Source: Ctena decussata (taxonomy: Eukaryota; Mollusca; Bivalvia; Lucinida; Lucinidae). Taken from it: a stretch of DNA of 64,000 nt. A program made the translations under genes and the position numbers. Shown here in pieces: positions 54,388 to 64,000 of this stretch (position 1 is the first letter of the stretch; each line of letters begins with the position of its first letter). The stretch is taken from assembly GCA_963989385.1 (NCBI GenBank), contig OZ022503.1:92390638-92454637 (forward strand). Direction: 5' to 3'. A model generated the notes under the pieces. It made no database searches. It saw only the letters and a program-made list of their open reading frames with translations, and had not been told where the DNA came from.

Positions 54388-54622
54388 GAGCCGCGACACG
54401 AGAAAACCAACATTGTGGTTGTGCGCCCAGCGCAGACACAGATCAGCCTGGGCATCCATCCAGTCTGATCAGAGTCTTCGCTGGCTGCAGGAAGGTAGCT
54501 TAGTTCCTTGGCTACCCTTTAAGTGCTTAGCGAAGACTCTGATCAGACTGGGCGGATGCCCAGGCTGATCTGAGTCTGCGCTGGGCGCACAACCACATTG
54601 TTGGTTTTCTTGTTGCGGCTCA
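54388..54622 (+). mobile_element. Family A palindromic element, copy 10
   Basis: GAGCCGCGACACGAGAAAAC at the left. The right end has a short deletion (TTTTCTTGTTGCGGCTC). Flanked by ATAT on both sides, which also extends the palindrome. Confidence 0.85.
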
Positions 54623-56605
54623 TATACAGTCTCTGTATAATGAATGCTTTGAAGAGCTATCGGTGTTCTAACTTAGCAGGCACCGCTTGGCGCATGCGTA
54701 CAACAATGTTAGAAGCACTTCTAATTCAACCTTATATATGTTCATAATACTTTTAGATTATTATACTAAAGACAAAAACTAAAAAAGCGGAAACAAACAC
54801 ACCGTATGGTTTGGTTTGATGAGAAACATAAGAAGTACCCAACCTATTTCGTTTTAGTTCAACATTATCAAATGAAAAGGGATGGTCCTCTAGATGCAAA
54901 GGGAACATTCGAAGCTAAAAGTATCTCGATTGAGCTTCTAATTATCTTCTTAAATTGCGGCTTGAAGAAGCTGGGTTTAGATAAATGTGAGACACGTGGC
55001 TGACATGTGAGCGACGGAAAGAAATGTTCGTTCTTTTACAGATTCCGACATTATAATCCATTGTTTTATTGATAAGATCAGAGCATACTAATAAGGCAGA
55101 TTCGCGGACTTGCATTTGTTGGAAGGCACTTATTCTCCCGTCAAATTACGCGCGGCGTGCTGGTATCCGTTTTACACTTTTTTGTAACGAAAATATCTCT
55201 CTTAATGATCAAGCTTGGCCAGGTTTTCATTGTTTCAAAACGAATTCACATCTTGCTATCATTAAAGATGAATGCTTCTGATTCCCACGAATCTCAGCTT
55301 GGGCGTCTGTTACTTTTTATTCTTTTTTACTCATGCTAATGATAATTCCGCGCATTTTAATGCATTCTGCAAAAGTACAGGCCTCCACGCATCAAAGTTT
55401 CTCTAAATTCTCCAATTAATATAAGTAAGAAGAAAGAAAAGAACCAAACTTCAAAGACATCAAGTTTGCAAGCGTTCGCTAGTTGCTCTACTTAGAGAAC
55501 TGCATTTGCTGCAGCCTACAGAGTTCCTGATATATAATAAATGATGAATTTTGACGTCTAATATCACATTTGTTTACACACGCTATCTAAAACTATTTGA
55601 ACCGCTTTTATTTATTTATTTTTGTTTCTTGAAGAAGTTAGAAAAATATAGCTAAAAATCATCGTTAACTTGCTAGTCCATCTAAGAGCTCTTCTATATG
55701 GCCAACTTGCCCAACCACTGACATCTATCACTGAAGCGCATGCGCGATATTCGTTACTACAAAATTAAGCGCTTATTTAAATTGGTCAGCGCCGCGAAAC
55801 ACTTTTATCGGCCATAATTTGAATTGAAAATTCTTGTACCCTGCATGACAAGGTAGGCATTCTAATTCAGCTAGAAACTTAAATACAATTTATTTTTCAC
55901 AGGGGGAACAACTCACTTTCATGGTAAACATTAAAACATATGTTGTATAGTCAATATAGTGACACAGTATATTGCGTATCTCGTTATTTGTATGTTCTCG
56001 TATCTATGTTATTGCACTGGCTACAATCTACTAACAAATATTAATAATGTATCTGTTTCAAATTAAACTGGCAATCAGAAAAAAATCCACTGTTATATCG
56101 ACGAATTAAGTAGTTTTCCGGTCTATTTTTGCCTCTCAGTTTGGCTGAGTATGTATTATTCGGGGTTTTCTTAAGTTTTTTTTAATTTTCACATAGCCAG
56201 GGACTGTAGTCTAGCTCGGTTTCTTAAGAAATTATTCAGTATTGATCATACAATGGATGTATGAAGAGCTATATCAATGGGTGCACATCTTTTAAAGCTA
56301 AAGGAAAATAATCATGATACTCATACTAAAGTTGCCTGTCTTTTTTAGATTCACCAAATGAAGTGCAATCATGGCATTACAGATAACACGGAATTAAATC
56401 CTCAAACTATAAAAATATTGGCTAGATGCAAATCAAATCAGATGCGTGACAACAGATTGCATATGGCACAGTTATTAATTCTGTAACCATCTGACAGTTT
56501 ACGTTTTTATTACAGGAAAGGGACTATATGCATACTAGCACGAGTCATTGTAGGATTTCTTTTAGTCGAAATTATAAAAGAACGCAAAGTCCTTCACCAG
56601 ATATT
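54623..56605. other. Transporter intron 7, nothing recognised
   Basis: About 2 kb of AT-rich intron. Short open frames here lack splice sites or family motifs. Confidence 0.45.
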
Positions 56606-56704
56606 GTCAGGGTCACTGATGAGGCTTTTTTAGCCGAAACTACGTGGTCTGGCCCATGTTCCTTCTGAATGTATTCTCTGCTATTCAAGGAACTCTTTAA
56701 GATT
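56606..56704 (-). repeat. Family I dispersed repeat, copy 3
   Basis: GTCACTGATGAGGCTTTTTT, GGCCCATGTTCCTTCTGAAT and CAAGGAACTCTTTAAGATTT are the reverse of the copies at 27887 and 34174. Confidence 0.55.
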
Positions 56705-57732
56705 TTAATTTATGCATTCACGAACTTCACATTCCACCTGCTGATAGCCGCTTTCGCGCAGACAATTACTGGTATTACATATTTCAAAAAAGCGATGTCC
56801 TGACTGAGCATGAACGCAGATTGGTTTTAGCCTGCGCGCTGACAAAAGGTTTTCTCTCGACACAGGTTATGTACTATAGTCTCAGTTGTGCTGATCTGGT
56901 TAAAACTTAAATAATGCTGGAAATTTCAGCTGTCGCGATTGTAGTACTTTGCATGACACAGCGTATGGAAGATTTGCAAACGTATCTATATATTTTCTAA
57001 CTCACGTCAGATTAGAACACTAACATTCTCTAACGAAAGTGCAACTCTTTAGCTAGAATCGATAGCTGTACTGGTATAGCAAATAACTTGTATTTCATAT
57101 ACAGTCAAACTGTCTTAAGGGTCATCTTATTTACAAAAAAAAATAGTTTTCATAAGGGACCCAATGCCCATAAACCAAAATAGCCTGTGCAATATAAACT
57201 GGCCTCCTGAGATAAACCAGTCACCTGCTTAACAGTTCTTTTTCCATCAGCTACTTGTATAAGGTCGGTTTGACTGTAGTTTCTTTGAGTTAAAGCTTTG
57301 CATCGCTGCAAATCAGCAACAAAAGCACTGCTTTCCAGCGCTTTCCACTCAGCGAACGAGAACACTGCAAGTCTCTATTGCACTGAATGTTGTTGACATT
57401 TCGCTTTAAGTATTTTAACTTTCTGTATTCCTATGAATGAAACGTCGTCAGTTGAGCCTAAAAAGATTCTAACATTTTAATTCTAATAACTGTATTTTGT
57501 AGTCTTGTCCTGTATACACTGTAAAAAGATTGATGTGTTATGTTTTTGTTAACAACGTGGACTTCAATACAGCATCGGTTGTCATTGAAATTTTCTCGAA
57601 ATAGCCTTTTTGTGCTAATCAACGTACCGTAAAACCCATTTCACTCACTCTCTCGGAATTCTAAATGACTGACAAACCCATGTTTATTCCAATTTTGTTA
57701 CAGTTATGAATAATAAAGCTTCCCTATTGCAG
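56705..57732. other. End of transporter intron 7
   Basis: No gene or element recognised. It ends in the acceptor CTTCCCTATTGCAG. Confidence 0.5.
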
Positions 57733-57845
57733 GTCCAGGATTAGTGTTTATTGTTTACCCAGAAGCCATCGCCACACTACCGGGGTCAACAGCTTGGTCC
57801 ATTATATTCTTCATCATGCTGATTACGCTTGGAATGGACAGTGCA
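57733..57845 (+). CDS. SLC6 monoamine transporter, exon 8 (start of TM8 region)
   Basis: A 113-bp exon encodes 421-457 and completes G420: [46 protein letters not shown] reads like dopamine/noradrenaline transporters; serotonin transporters have YAEAIANMP as I recall. MDS carries the sodium-site aspartate and serine (D455, S456), and A457 again is the DAT-like choice. The acceptor is TATTGCAG, the donor GTATGT, phase 0. Confidence 0.93.
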
Positions 57846-58226
57846 GTATGTGACTTAACATATTTCGTTCGTTTCATGCGTGCAATGTGCTCATAGTATT
57901 TAGATTTTAAATGAAACTTTTTCATTTCTATCTTTTTTTATTATAAGTCCTTGTGTGTGAAGAATGAAGGAACTACTGAGATTGCCATATAAAGCTCGTA
58001 CATGTACATATTGCGCTATATCTTCGCAGTTTTGCCTTGGCTTTGACTTGGTGCAGCAGTCAAAATCTTCTCCTCCCACATCCCCACCCTTTTTTATTTA
58101 AATCTAGAAGTAGGCACATAGTTATGTTTACAAATACCGCTCATGCTGCAATAAATCCCATAGGTACTTACTTGTGTAGCCTGTGTTCATGAATCTGATA
58201 CATAGTCAAATAGGGAATAAGAAATA

Positions 58227-58228
<2 letters not shown>

Positions 58229-58271
<43 letters not shown>
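58229..58271. repeat. (GT)n microsatellite
   Basis: A GT run in intron 8 of the transporter, 159 bp before exon 9. Length variants would lie near the acceptor. Confidence 0.95.
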
Positions 58272-58277
<6 letters not shown>

Positions 58278-58430
58278 CATATACTGTGTTTTATATATCA
58301 ACATTGTTGTCAAACAGAATAAGCAGAAATACCAGTATCTCAGAAAATTCACTGACATTGGAGTTGTTCTTTTTTTCGGAGTCTGCTATTTTGTTTAAAA
58401 TTCTTTAGTTATACTTTTATTTTCATTCAG

Positions 58431-58568
58431 TTTGGTGGTCTAGAGTCTCCGCTGACAGGTGTAAGTGATCAGTTCTACAAGCGGTTCAAGAAGAAGTGGT
58501 CCCGAGAGCTCCTCACCTTCATCATTGTATTCTCGGCGTTCATTTGTTCTATTCCTTGTTCAACAGCT
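58431..58568 (+). CDS. SLC6 monoamine transporter, exon 9 (TM8 continued); gene runs off the window
   Basis: A 138-bp exon, phase 0 at both ends, encodes 458-503: FGGLESPLTGVSDQFYKRFK, KKWSRELLTFIIVFSAFICS and IPCSTA. FGGLES is the TM8 ion/substrate segment. The basic KRFKKKW lies in intracellular loop 4. The donor GCT/GTAAGT follows at the point where family genes break, before the GG-YV segment. No further transporter exon is visible up to 64000, so TM9-TM12 and the C-terminus lie beyond the window. Confidence 0.92.
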
Positions 58569-58611
58569 GTAAGTTCATCATCAGCCATAGCTTTCGGAGT
58601 GACAGCCTACG

Positions 58612-58755
58612 CCATGGGACGCAATACGTTTCCGCGACTTTTCCGAAATTTTCATTTGCGCGACCCATACGAATGCGCACCTTTTTAGCATACGATAGCG
58701 CGACTTTTTTTCCCTACGAATGCGCGACTTTTTTTCTACGAATGCGCTACTAGTT
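58612..58755. repeat. Family K GCGCGAC-rich repeat, left copy
   Basis: Short units around GCGCGACTTTTTTTC-CTACGAAT repeat two to three times. In reverse orientation the motifs GGGAAAAAAAGTCGC and GTCGCGCAAACGT occur at 63770-63935. It begins about 45 bp after the exon 9 donor. Confidence 0.5.
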
Positions 58756-58856
58756 TAGTTCATTAAACTTTGGACATATTTGAGAAAATATATCTCTGTT
58801 GCCTCCTGTTCACCGCGTAGAGGTGGAAGTAGAATTCGAACATGTTATTATTATTA

Positions 58857-60230
58857 GCTCACCTGAGCCGACGGCTCACAGGTGAGCTTTTAGTATGGCA
58901 ATGCTCCGTAGTCCGTCCGTCGTCCACCCGTCCACCATTTTTAAAGGTCTTCTTCTCGAAAACCGCTGGGCCGAACAAAGCCAAATTTTAAATAGAGCCT
59001 CCCTGGGTTGGGGAAACGAAAGTTTGTTCGGGGTATCTGGGTCACATGACCAAGATGGCCGCCACGCCCATGTATAGTAAAATGCCTTCAAAAATCTTCT
59101 TCTCTAGAAGCAAAAGGCCTATGACATTGAAACTTGGTATGTAGCATTGGGCATTCGGGCCCATCATAATTTGAACAAATGATGACCTTGCGTTGACCTT
59201 GATCTAATTTATGACATGGTCAACTTGAGTACGTTAGGCTTTTATATGGGAAAACGCTTTAACAGTGGATTTCTCAGAAACTATTTAAGTCTAAGGTACA
59301 ATATTTGGTATATATGGTTGACCAAATGACCAGATGAAGATATTATGTCGCTAAAGAACAAGGTCATTCTTTGGCCTTTGTACAAGGTCACTGAGATTCT
59401 CTCACTCGTAGGAGCCCCGGTAGCTCAGTGGGTTAAGCGCTGGCCTACTGATCTAGCGGTCGCGGGTTCGAGCCCCGCCGGAGGCGGAGTTCTTTCCATC
59501 GTAAACGGGGTTCCATTGCACACAGCCTTTCATTATCACAAGCCCATCGTCCTGATATGACTGAAATACTGTTGAAAAGGACGTAAAATCGCAAGTCATC
59601 CATCCATCTCTCACTCGTCAACATTTTCAAACATCTTTTGCTCAGTGGCCACTGGGGTCGATTGAAGCCATATTTCATTTTGAGCTTCCCTGTGGATTTC
59701 TCAGAAACTGTTTAAGCCTAAGGTACAATACTTGGTATACATGGTCAACTAAATAACCAAATGAAGATATTATGTCACTAAAGGTCAAGGTCATTCCGTC
59801 TGTCCTTCCGTCGTCAAGATTTTCAAACATCTTCTCCTCTGAAACCACTGGGCCGATTAAAACCAAATTTCAAAAACAAGTCATATGACTTCAAAACAAG
59901 TCATATGACTTCTTTCTGAATCCCTTTTGTATATTGTATTCTTGTTTGTATTGCCCATCTAATAATGTCAAAACATTGCTTATACAAATAAAATACTGTT
60001 TACACTAAACCAAATTTCATATGGAGTCTCAGTGGGATGGGGGAACGAAAGTTTGTACCCGGGACATGGGTAACATGACCAAGATGGCCACTATACCCAT
60101 ATATGGTAAAAACCCTTCAAAAATCTTCTTCTCCAGAACCAAAAGGCCTATGACCTTGAAACTTGGTATCATACCAAGTATGTAGCTTTGGTCACTAGAG
60201 CCCGGCATAGTTAATAGCGAACACACGAAG
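58857..60230 (+). repeat. Family F GCTCACCTGAG-type repeat, composite
   Basis: It opens with the hairpin GCTCACCTGAGCCGACGGCT and AGTCCGTCCGTCGTCC. Units with GGGAACGAAAGTTTGT, CATGACCAAGATGGCC and TTGAAACTTGGTATGTAGC are repeated (58960-59160, 60030-60190). It is interrupted by the SINE at 59410-59607. Confidence 0.65.
59410..59607 (+). mobile_element. tRNA-derived SINE with target-site duplication
   Basis: A tRNA-like head (GCCCCGGTAGCTCAGTGGGT, then GCGGGTTCGAGCCCCGCCGG) carries the internal A and B promoter boxes. A body with TCCATTGCACACAGCCTTTC and GATATGACTGAAATACTGTT follows, then a short CATC-rich tail. CTCTCACTCGT is duplicated exactly on both sides (59399-59409, 59608-59618). The uninterrupted family F copy at 62707-62717 has the site once. 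The anticodon arm does not pair well, so this is a SINE and not a tRNA gene. The open frame here (APVAQWVKRW) is a translated tRNA head. Confidence 0.9.
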
Positions 60231-61262
60231 AATGTTCGCTTTACTGTATCAGTTTTGGTCCAATATACTTACCCGTCTGAAAGTAGTGGAGACGAATTAT
60301 GGAGGCTGCCATCTTGGAAAGCCGGAAGTTCGAAAATTATCGCGAGACTAGCCACAAAGCAGAGCAGATGCTGTTACCGAATTTTATGAAGCATAAAAAT
60401 TCGTCTTACAATCATTCTATGGACATAAAATATTTCCCGCAACACGAATTCTCTTTTTTTTGCATATGTGCGTAAAAAGAAAAGATCAAACTGATTTCGT
60501 TTGAGATTACTGTCGTCTGCTACACCGGAACTAAGTTCCTGGGTAAAACCCCGTACCGTGGCGCGTCATGTTAATTGGAAATGACGGCGCACCCAAGAGC
60601 GCACCAGAGAGCCCATCTTAGTTAGAATGGAGTAGGAATGGTGTGTAAGGCCAGTGTTAAGAAACACTTTGATGAAAGGTTGTTTTCTATGAATTATTTT
60701 AGTAAAATAATCATGATACAGCCTTTACATCTATATTTTAGCATATTTCAATTATCTTTGGAACTAAAAAAAAAATGAAAATCTGATACAAAAACGAGTT
60801 CTTTGATTTGCTAATCAAAGCAACCATCATGAGTAAACTTTAAACACAATATTATTATATACAATAATTACACCTGTTATCAGAAGTATGTGTCTCATGA
60901 GCTGCGGAATATTAGGTTTGTGGAGAGAGGGCAGCAATATTGACTTCCGATAATAATATGTTGAAGGCAGTCGAATCCCTGCCTCTTAATGGTGCAGATT
61001 GCTGAGGAAAGTGTGGACTTCCACTGTCACAAGGCAGCTTTATATTTTATCAGGGTTATCAACTTGTGACAGCACAATTAGGACACCTAAGGAAGACGAG
61101 TTTACATATGTTTCCATTCTGTCTGCACACCGAGCAAGTCTGCTGTGGTTCTTCATGGTCACTGCGGTTCGTCTTCCACATTTAAATACAGACTCTGACA
61201 ATACACTAGAATAACTGTTCAAGCCCGTCTTAAATATTGAAAAACCAGCAATAAACCCCAAA

Positions 61263-61263
<1 letters not shown>
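60231..61263. other. Transporter intron 9, nothing recognised
   Basis: A somewhat GC-richer stretch at 60280-60660 contains CCGGAAGT motifs but no coding frame or promoter I can support. Confidence 0.4.

Positions 61264-61310
<47 letters not shown>
61264..61310. repeat. (GT)n microsatellite
   Basis: A GT run of about 46 bp. Confidence 0.95.
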
Positions 61311-61311
<1 letters not shown>

Positions 61312-61789
61312 GACAGTTTGATGGTCTTGGGGTGTCTGTGTCTAGAAGTCTGTATTGTCTCCTGTAGTCCTCACGTGGCACATAGGATAGAGCTTATAGG
61401 CTGGAAAATCCATTCAACAACAACAGCTTTCTTGAACTGGGACCAGATAATGCCTTGACGGCGAATAAGGGCCAGAAAAGTTAAGGACCCCACCTCCCTT
61501 TCCAGTTTTCTTTTCTACTATGCATTACTCCAGAGCATAACCCGATTGCTGATGCCCTTTCCTGCACAATGAGGCTCATGTCGCTCATGGGTATTGGCGA
61601 TTTATCAACGTCTTCAAAACAAATCAGTTAGCTGTTCTAAAATCCAGTTACCAGGATCGACACTAAGAACAATACAACAAAATACAATACAACATAAAAC
61701 CATCGGTACATACGAGTGATGCATTTTCAGACCATGACAGTGTATGGCATACTTACATGTAGTATTATAATGTTGAAGTGAAACAATTT

Positions 61790-62290
61790 CAGAAGAAGCA
61801 ACTCAGCCATCCTAAGGGCTATCGCTGCACCCCCTCCAACTCAGGACCAGCTCCGTAAGAAAAGAATTCGCCCCATCATTGGAGAAAACGCTCTCCCTCC
61901 ATAGAAGACCCACCAGGAAGGGCCGCCTCCCGAGGAAGCAAAAAGGAAATCATACAGGCTGCCTACTTTTAACTTTAGCAAAAGTGGCGGAAAATATGAA
62001 GGTTCACCACACACCCTAACTGTATCATAGCACGAAGTATATTTTGCCAGTTACTTGCGCCATTGTTTTTCACACCTTCACTGTTAAAGTATCTGAATGA
62101 TATGGTTAAAGTACAACCCCAGGGGAAGCACGTCTCTGTGACCTCAAAACTGGTGCCAACACCCAAAGGAAAGAATTTCCCCCCTTAAGGGCAGCCCCCT
62201 TCGCCCCCACCTCACTGCCAAGGCAAACAAGCAAGAAGTCACTTAAGTCAACTCCCCTGTGTAAAATGGCAGAAACTTGCGTACACAGCT
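61790..62290 (+). repeat. Family G old repeats, two copies
   Basis: TTTCAGAAGAAGCAACTCAG at 61787 and CCCAGGGGAAGCACGTCTCT at 62117 begin two diverged copies. Both are followed by C-rich AAAGAATT-CCCC stretches and AAATGGC/AAAGTGGCGG. Confidence 0.4.
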
Positions 62291-62489
62291 AAAGTTGCCT
62301 AACCTTAATTGAGTTGACGTTACGCTCCGCTTCTCAAAACTACACTAACAGACGTAGTAATGTAAGAAGCTACACAGTGCCCTGTACAGGTCTAGTGCCA
62401 AGGGTAGCACATCACCCCTTTAAAGATCTATAAGGACCATAAAGAGTGTGCTCGCATACAGGCAGTGCCTTAATTTCATATTACAAATG

Positions 62490-63250
62490 ATGATCATTCA
62501 TTGACCTTGACCTAATTTATGACACTGTCAACTTTGGTAAGTCAGGCTTTTATATGGGAAAATGCTTAAACGGTGGATTTTTCAGAAACTATTTAAGTCT
62601 AAGGTACAATGTTTAGTATATATGGTTGACCAAATGACCAGATGAAGATATTATGTCGCTAAAGAACAAGGTCATTCTTTGGCCTTTGTACAAGGTCACT
62701 GAGATTCTCTCACTCGTCAACATTTTCAAACATCTTTTGCTCAGTGGCTACTGGGGTCGATTGAAGCCATATTATATTTTGAGCTTCCCGGATTAAAGGA
62801 ACCAAAGTTTGTCCAGATGGTCTTGGTCACATGACCAAGATGGCCACCATGCCCCTATATGGTAAAAACTCTTCAAAAGTCTTTTTCTCAAGAACCGAAA
62901 GGCCTATTACCTTGAAACTGGGTATGTAGCATTGGGTACTCGGGCCCATCATAGTTTATACAAATGATTACTGTATTTCATATGTAGCTTTAATACTGGG
63001 TCAAAGGAATCAAAGTTTGTTCAGATGGTCATGCTCACATGAACAAGGTGGCCGCCACGCCCATATATGATAAAAACCCTTTAGAAATCTTTGTCCAGAA
63101 CCAAAGGCTCAGTGACCCTGTGGCTTGGTATATAGCATTGGGACTCAACATTAGTCCAGAGAGTGGCAGATCTGCCCCTGCCTGGGGCTATATATAAGCA
63201 TTAAAATATATACCAGAACCAAGTGTCAGGTGAGCTACAGGACCACTGGT
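62490..63250 (+). repeat. Family F GCTCACCTGAG-type repeat, right part
   Basis: TTGACCTTGACCTAATTTAT through GGTCACTGAGATTCTCTCAC is nearly identical to 59160-59409. Units with CATGACCAAGATGGCC follow. It ends with GTGTCAGGTGAGCTACAGGA, the mirror of the opening GCTCACCTGAG at 58858. Confidence 0.7.
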
Positions 63251-63769
63251 CCTCTGATTATTTTCAAGCAAAGTCAGTTAAAATTTGTTAAAAGCCACCT
63301 TCTCGTTCAGTTAAACTCATTGTATGTTTGTCAGAGGCTGGGCTTTGAATGACTCTTTCAACATACTCCTGTCTGTCTGTTGCACCATCTGAATACTCTT
63401 TGTGTCCTTCTCCTTTCTGAATTGAAAATTATCAGTCCAGGTTTTCCCCTGTTAGGTAAAAAAATCAAATTTAAAGAGTAAAACTTCAGGAACTGACTGA
63501 ATCAGATCCCAAACCCTATCCCCAACATCAAAGGGAAAGATTGACAAAGGCATCCCAACAAACAATAAATTACAAGTGATATGCCGAGTCAGCAGCTCTT
63601 TCCCAAATAGGTGGCAACTCAGCTATCTTTATTGAACTAAATAATTCAGACCAACAAAACGGTTACAACAGACTAAACAAAGTTAGAATTTAAAGGGAAG
63701 ACTACTACAATGAATTAAGTGAGTGAACTGGAATCAGTTTGAGCAAAGTATTGGTGGATGGAGACGAAA
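63251..63769. other. No recognisable gene
   Basis: AT-rich intron sequence. No transporter-like coding segment was found. Confidence 0.45.
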
Positions 63770-63935
63770 TGTCGACTTATTCAACCTATTCGCGGATCTA
63801 GATGAAATTTCGACTTATCCAATCTATCTGCGTACCTGGGTAAAAGCCGCTCAAATGTAGGCATATTTTCGGGGAAAAAAAGTCGCTCAAACGTAGGCAT
63901 TTTTCAGGTATAGTCGCGCAAACGTGCTGCTCCCA
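63770..63935. repeat. Family K repeat, right copy (inverted)
   Basis: GGGGAAAAAAAGTCGCTCAA and AGTCGCGCAAACGTGCTGC are the reverse of units at 58612-58755. GACGAAATGTCGACTTATTC is also repeated locally (GATGAAATTTCGACTTATCC). Confidence 0.5.
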
Positions 63936-64000
63936 CGCAATGACGTCTTAATGGAATGACCCTTTGGCCGTGAAAACGTACACACAACTTAAATACATGT

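Noticed and set aside
59412..59486. tRNA gene on the plus strand
   Set aside because: It has A- and B-box-like motifs, but the anticodon arm does not fold, and it belongs to a SINE with a target-site duplication.
60280..60660. CpG-containing promoter or 5' exon
   Set aside because: Some CCGGAAGT-like motifs occur, but there is no coding frame, no clear start and no CpG-island composition.
58569..64000. Further transporter exons
   Set aside because: I looked for the expected GG-YV and TM9-TM12 segments on the plus strand after exon 9 and found none.

Overview
This window is animal nuclear DNA, most likely from a clam (heterodont bivalve). The evidence is long introns with GT-AG junctions, AT-rich non-coding DNA, and repeat families I recognise from clam genomes: GTCCG-rich repeats, GCTCACCTGAG repeats, palindromic GAGCCGCGACACGAG elements and tRNA-derived SINEs. 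There is no prokaryotic gene organisation. Most of the window is intron or intergenic DNA packed with non-autonomous transposable elements, many nested.

Two multi-exon genes are supported. (1) On the minus strand, 14990 down to 9408, four exons join in phase into a complete predicted 251-residue protein that I do not recognise: an acidic N-terminal part, a charged helix, one membrane segment and a C-terminal helix. (2) On the plus strand, from 27070 past the right edge, nine exons encode residues 1-503 of a sodium/chloride-dependent SLC6 monoamine transporter (serotonin/dopamine type). The set covers the N-terminal tail to TM8; the last third of the protein lies beyond position 64000. The two genes are head to head with about 12 kb between their start codons. 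Nothing indicates that they act together.

Repeat families named in the entries: A = ~237-bp palindromic element, ten copies. B = elements ending in GGTTATAAAACTT, three copies. C = GGGGCCGT-ended palindromes, two copies. D = ~110-bp TTGAATCAACCTTG palindromes. E = ~65-bp hairpin core GCAAACAGTG...CACTGTTTGC, found alone and inside different elements. F = long GTCCG/GCTCACCTGAG repeats with internal tandem units. G = old repeat with CAGGGGAAGCAA. H = ~300-bp repeat, three copies. I = ~100-bp repeat, three copies. K = GCGCGAC-rich pair. L = ~90-bp repeat, two copies. P = CCCCCGTG...CACGGGG palindromes.

Layout. 1-9.4 kb: repeats, a tRNA-derived SINE and two 5'-truncated LINEs. 9.4-15 kb: the unknown minus-strand gene. 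15.1-16.5 kb: a CR1/L2-like LINE remnant just upstream of that gene. 17-27 kb: a dense block of family A, D, E and SINE copies and a 920-bp element with 36-bp perfect inverted repeats. 27-42 kb: transporter exon 1 and a 14.8-kb intron holding a 3.3-kb palindrome, a TTAA-flanked 1.6-kb element and a Tc1-like remnant. 42-58.6 kb: transporter exons 2-9. 58.6-64 kb: family F/K repeats and a SINE with a clear target-site duplication, inside the next transporter intron.
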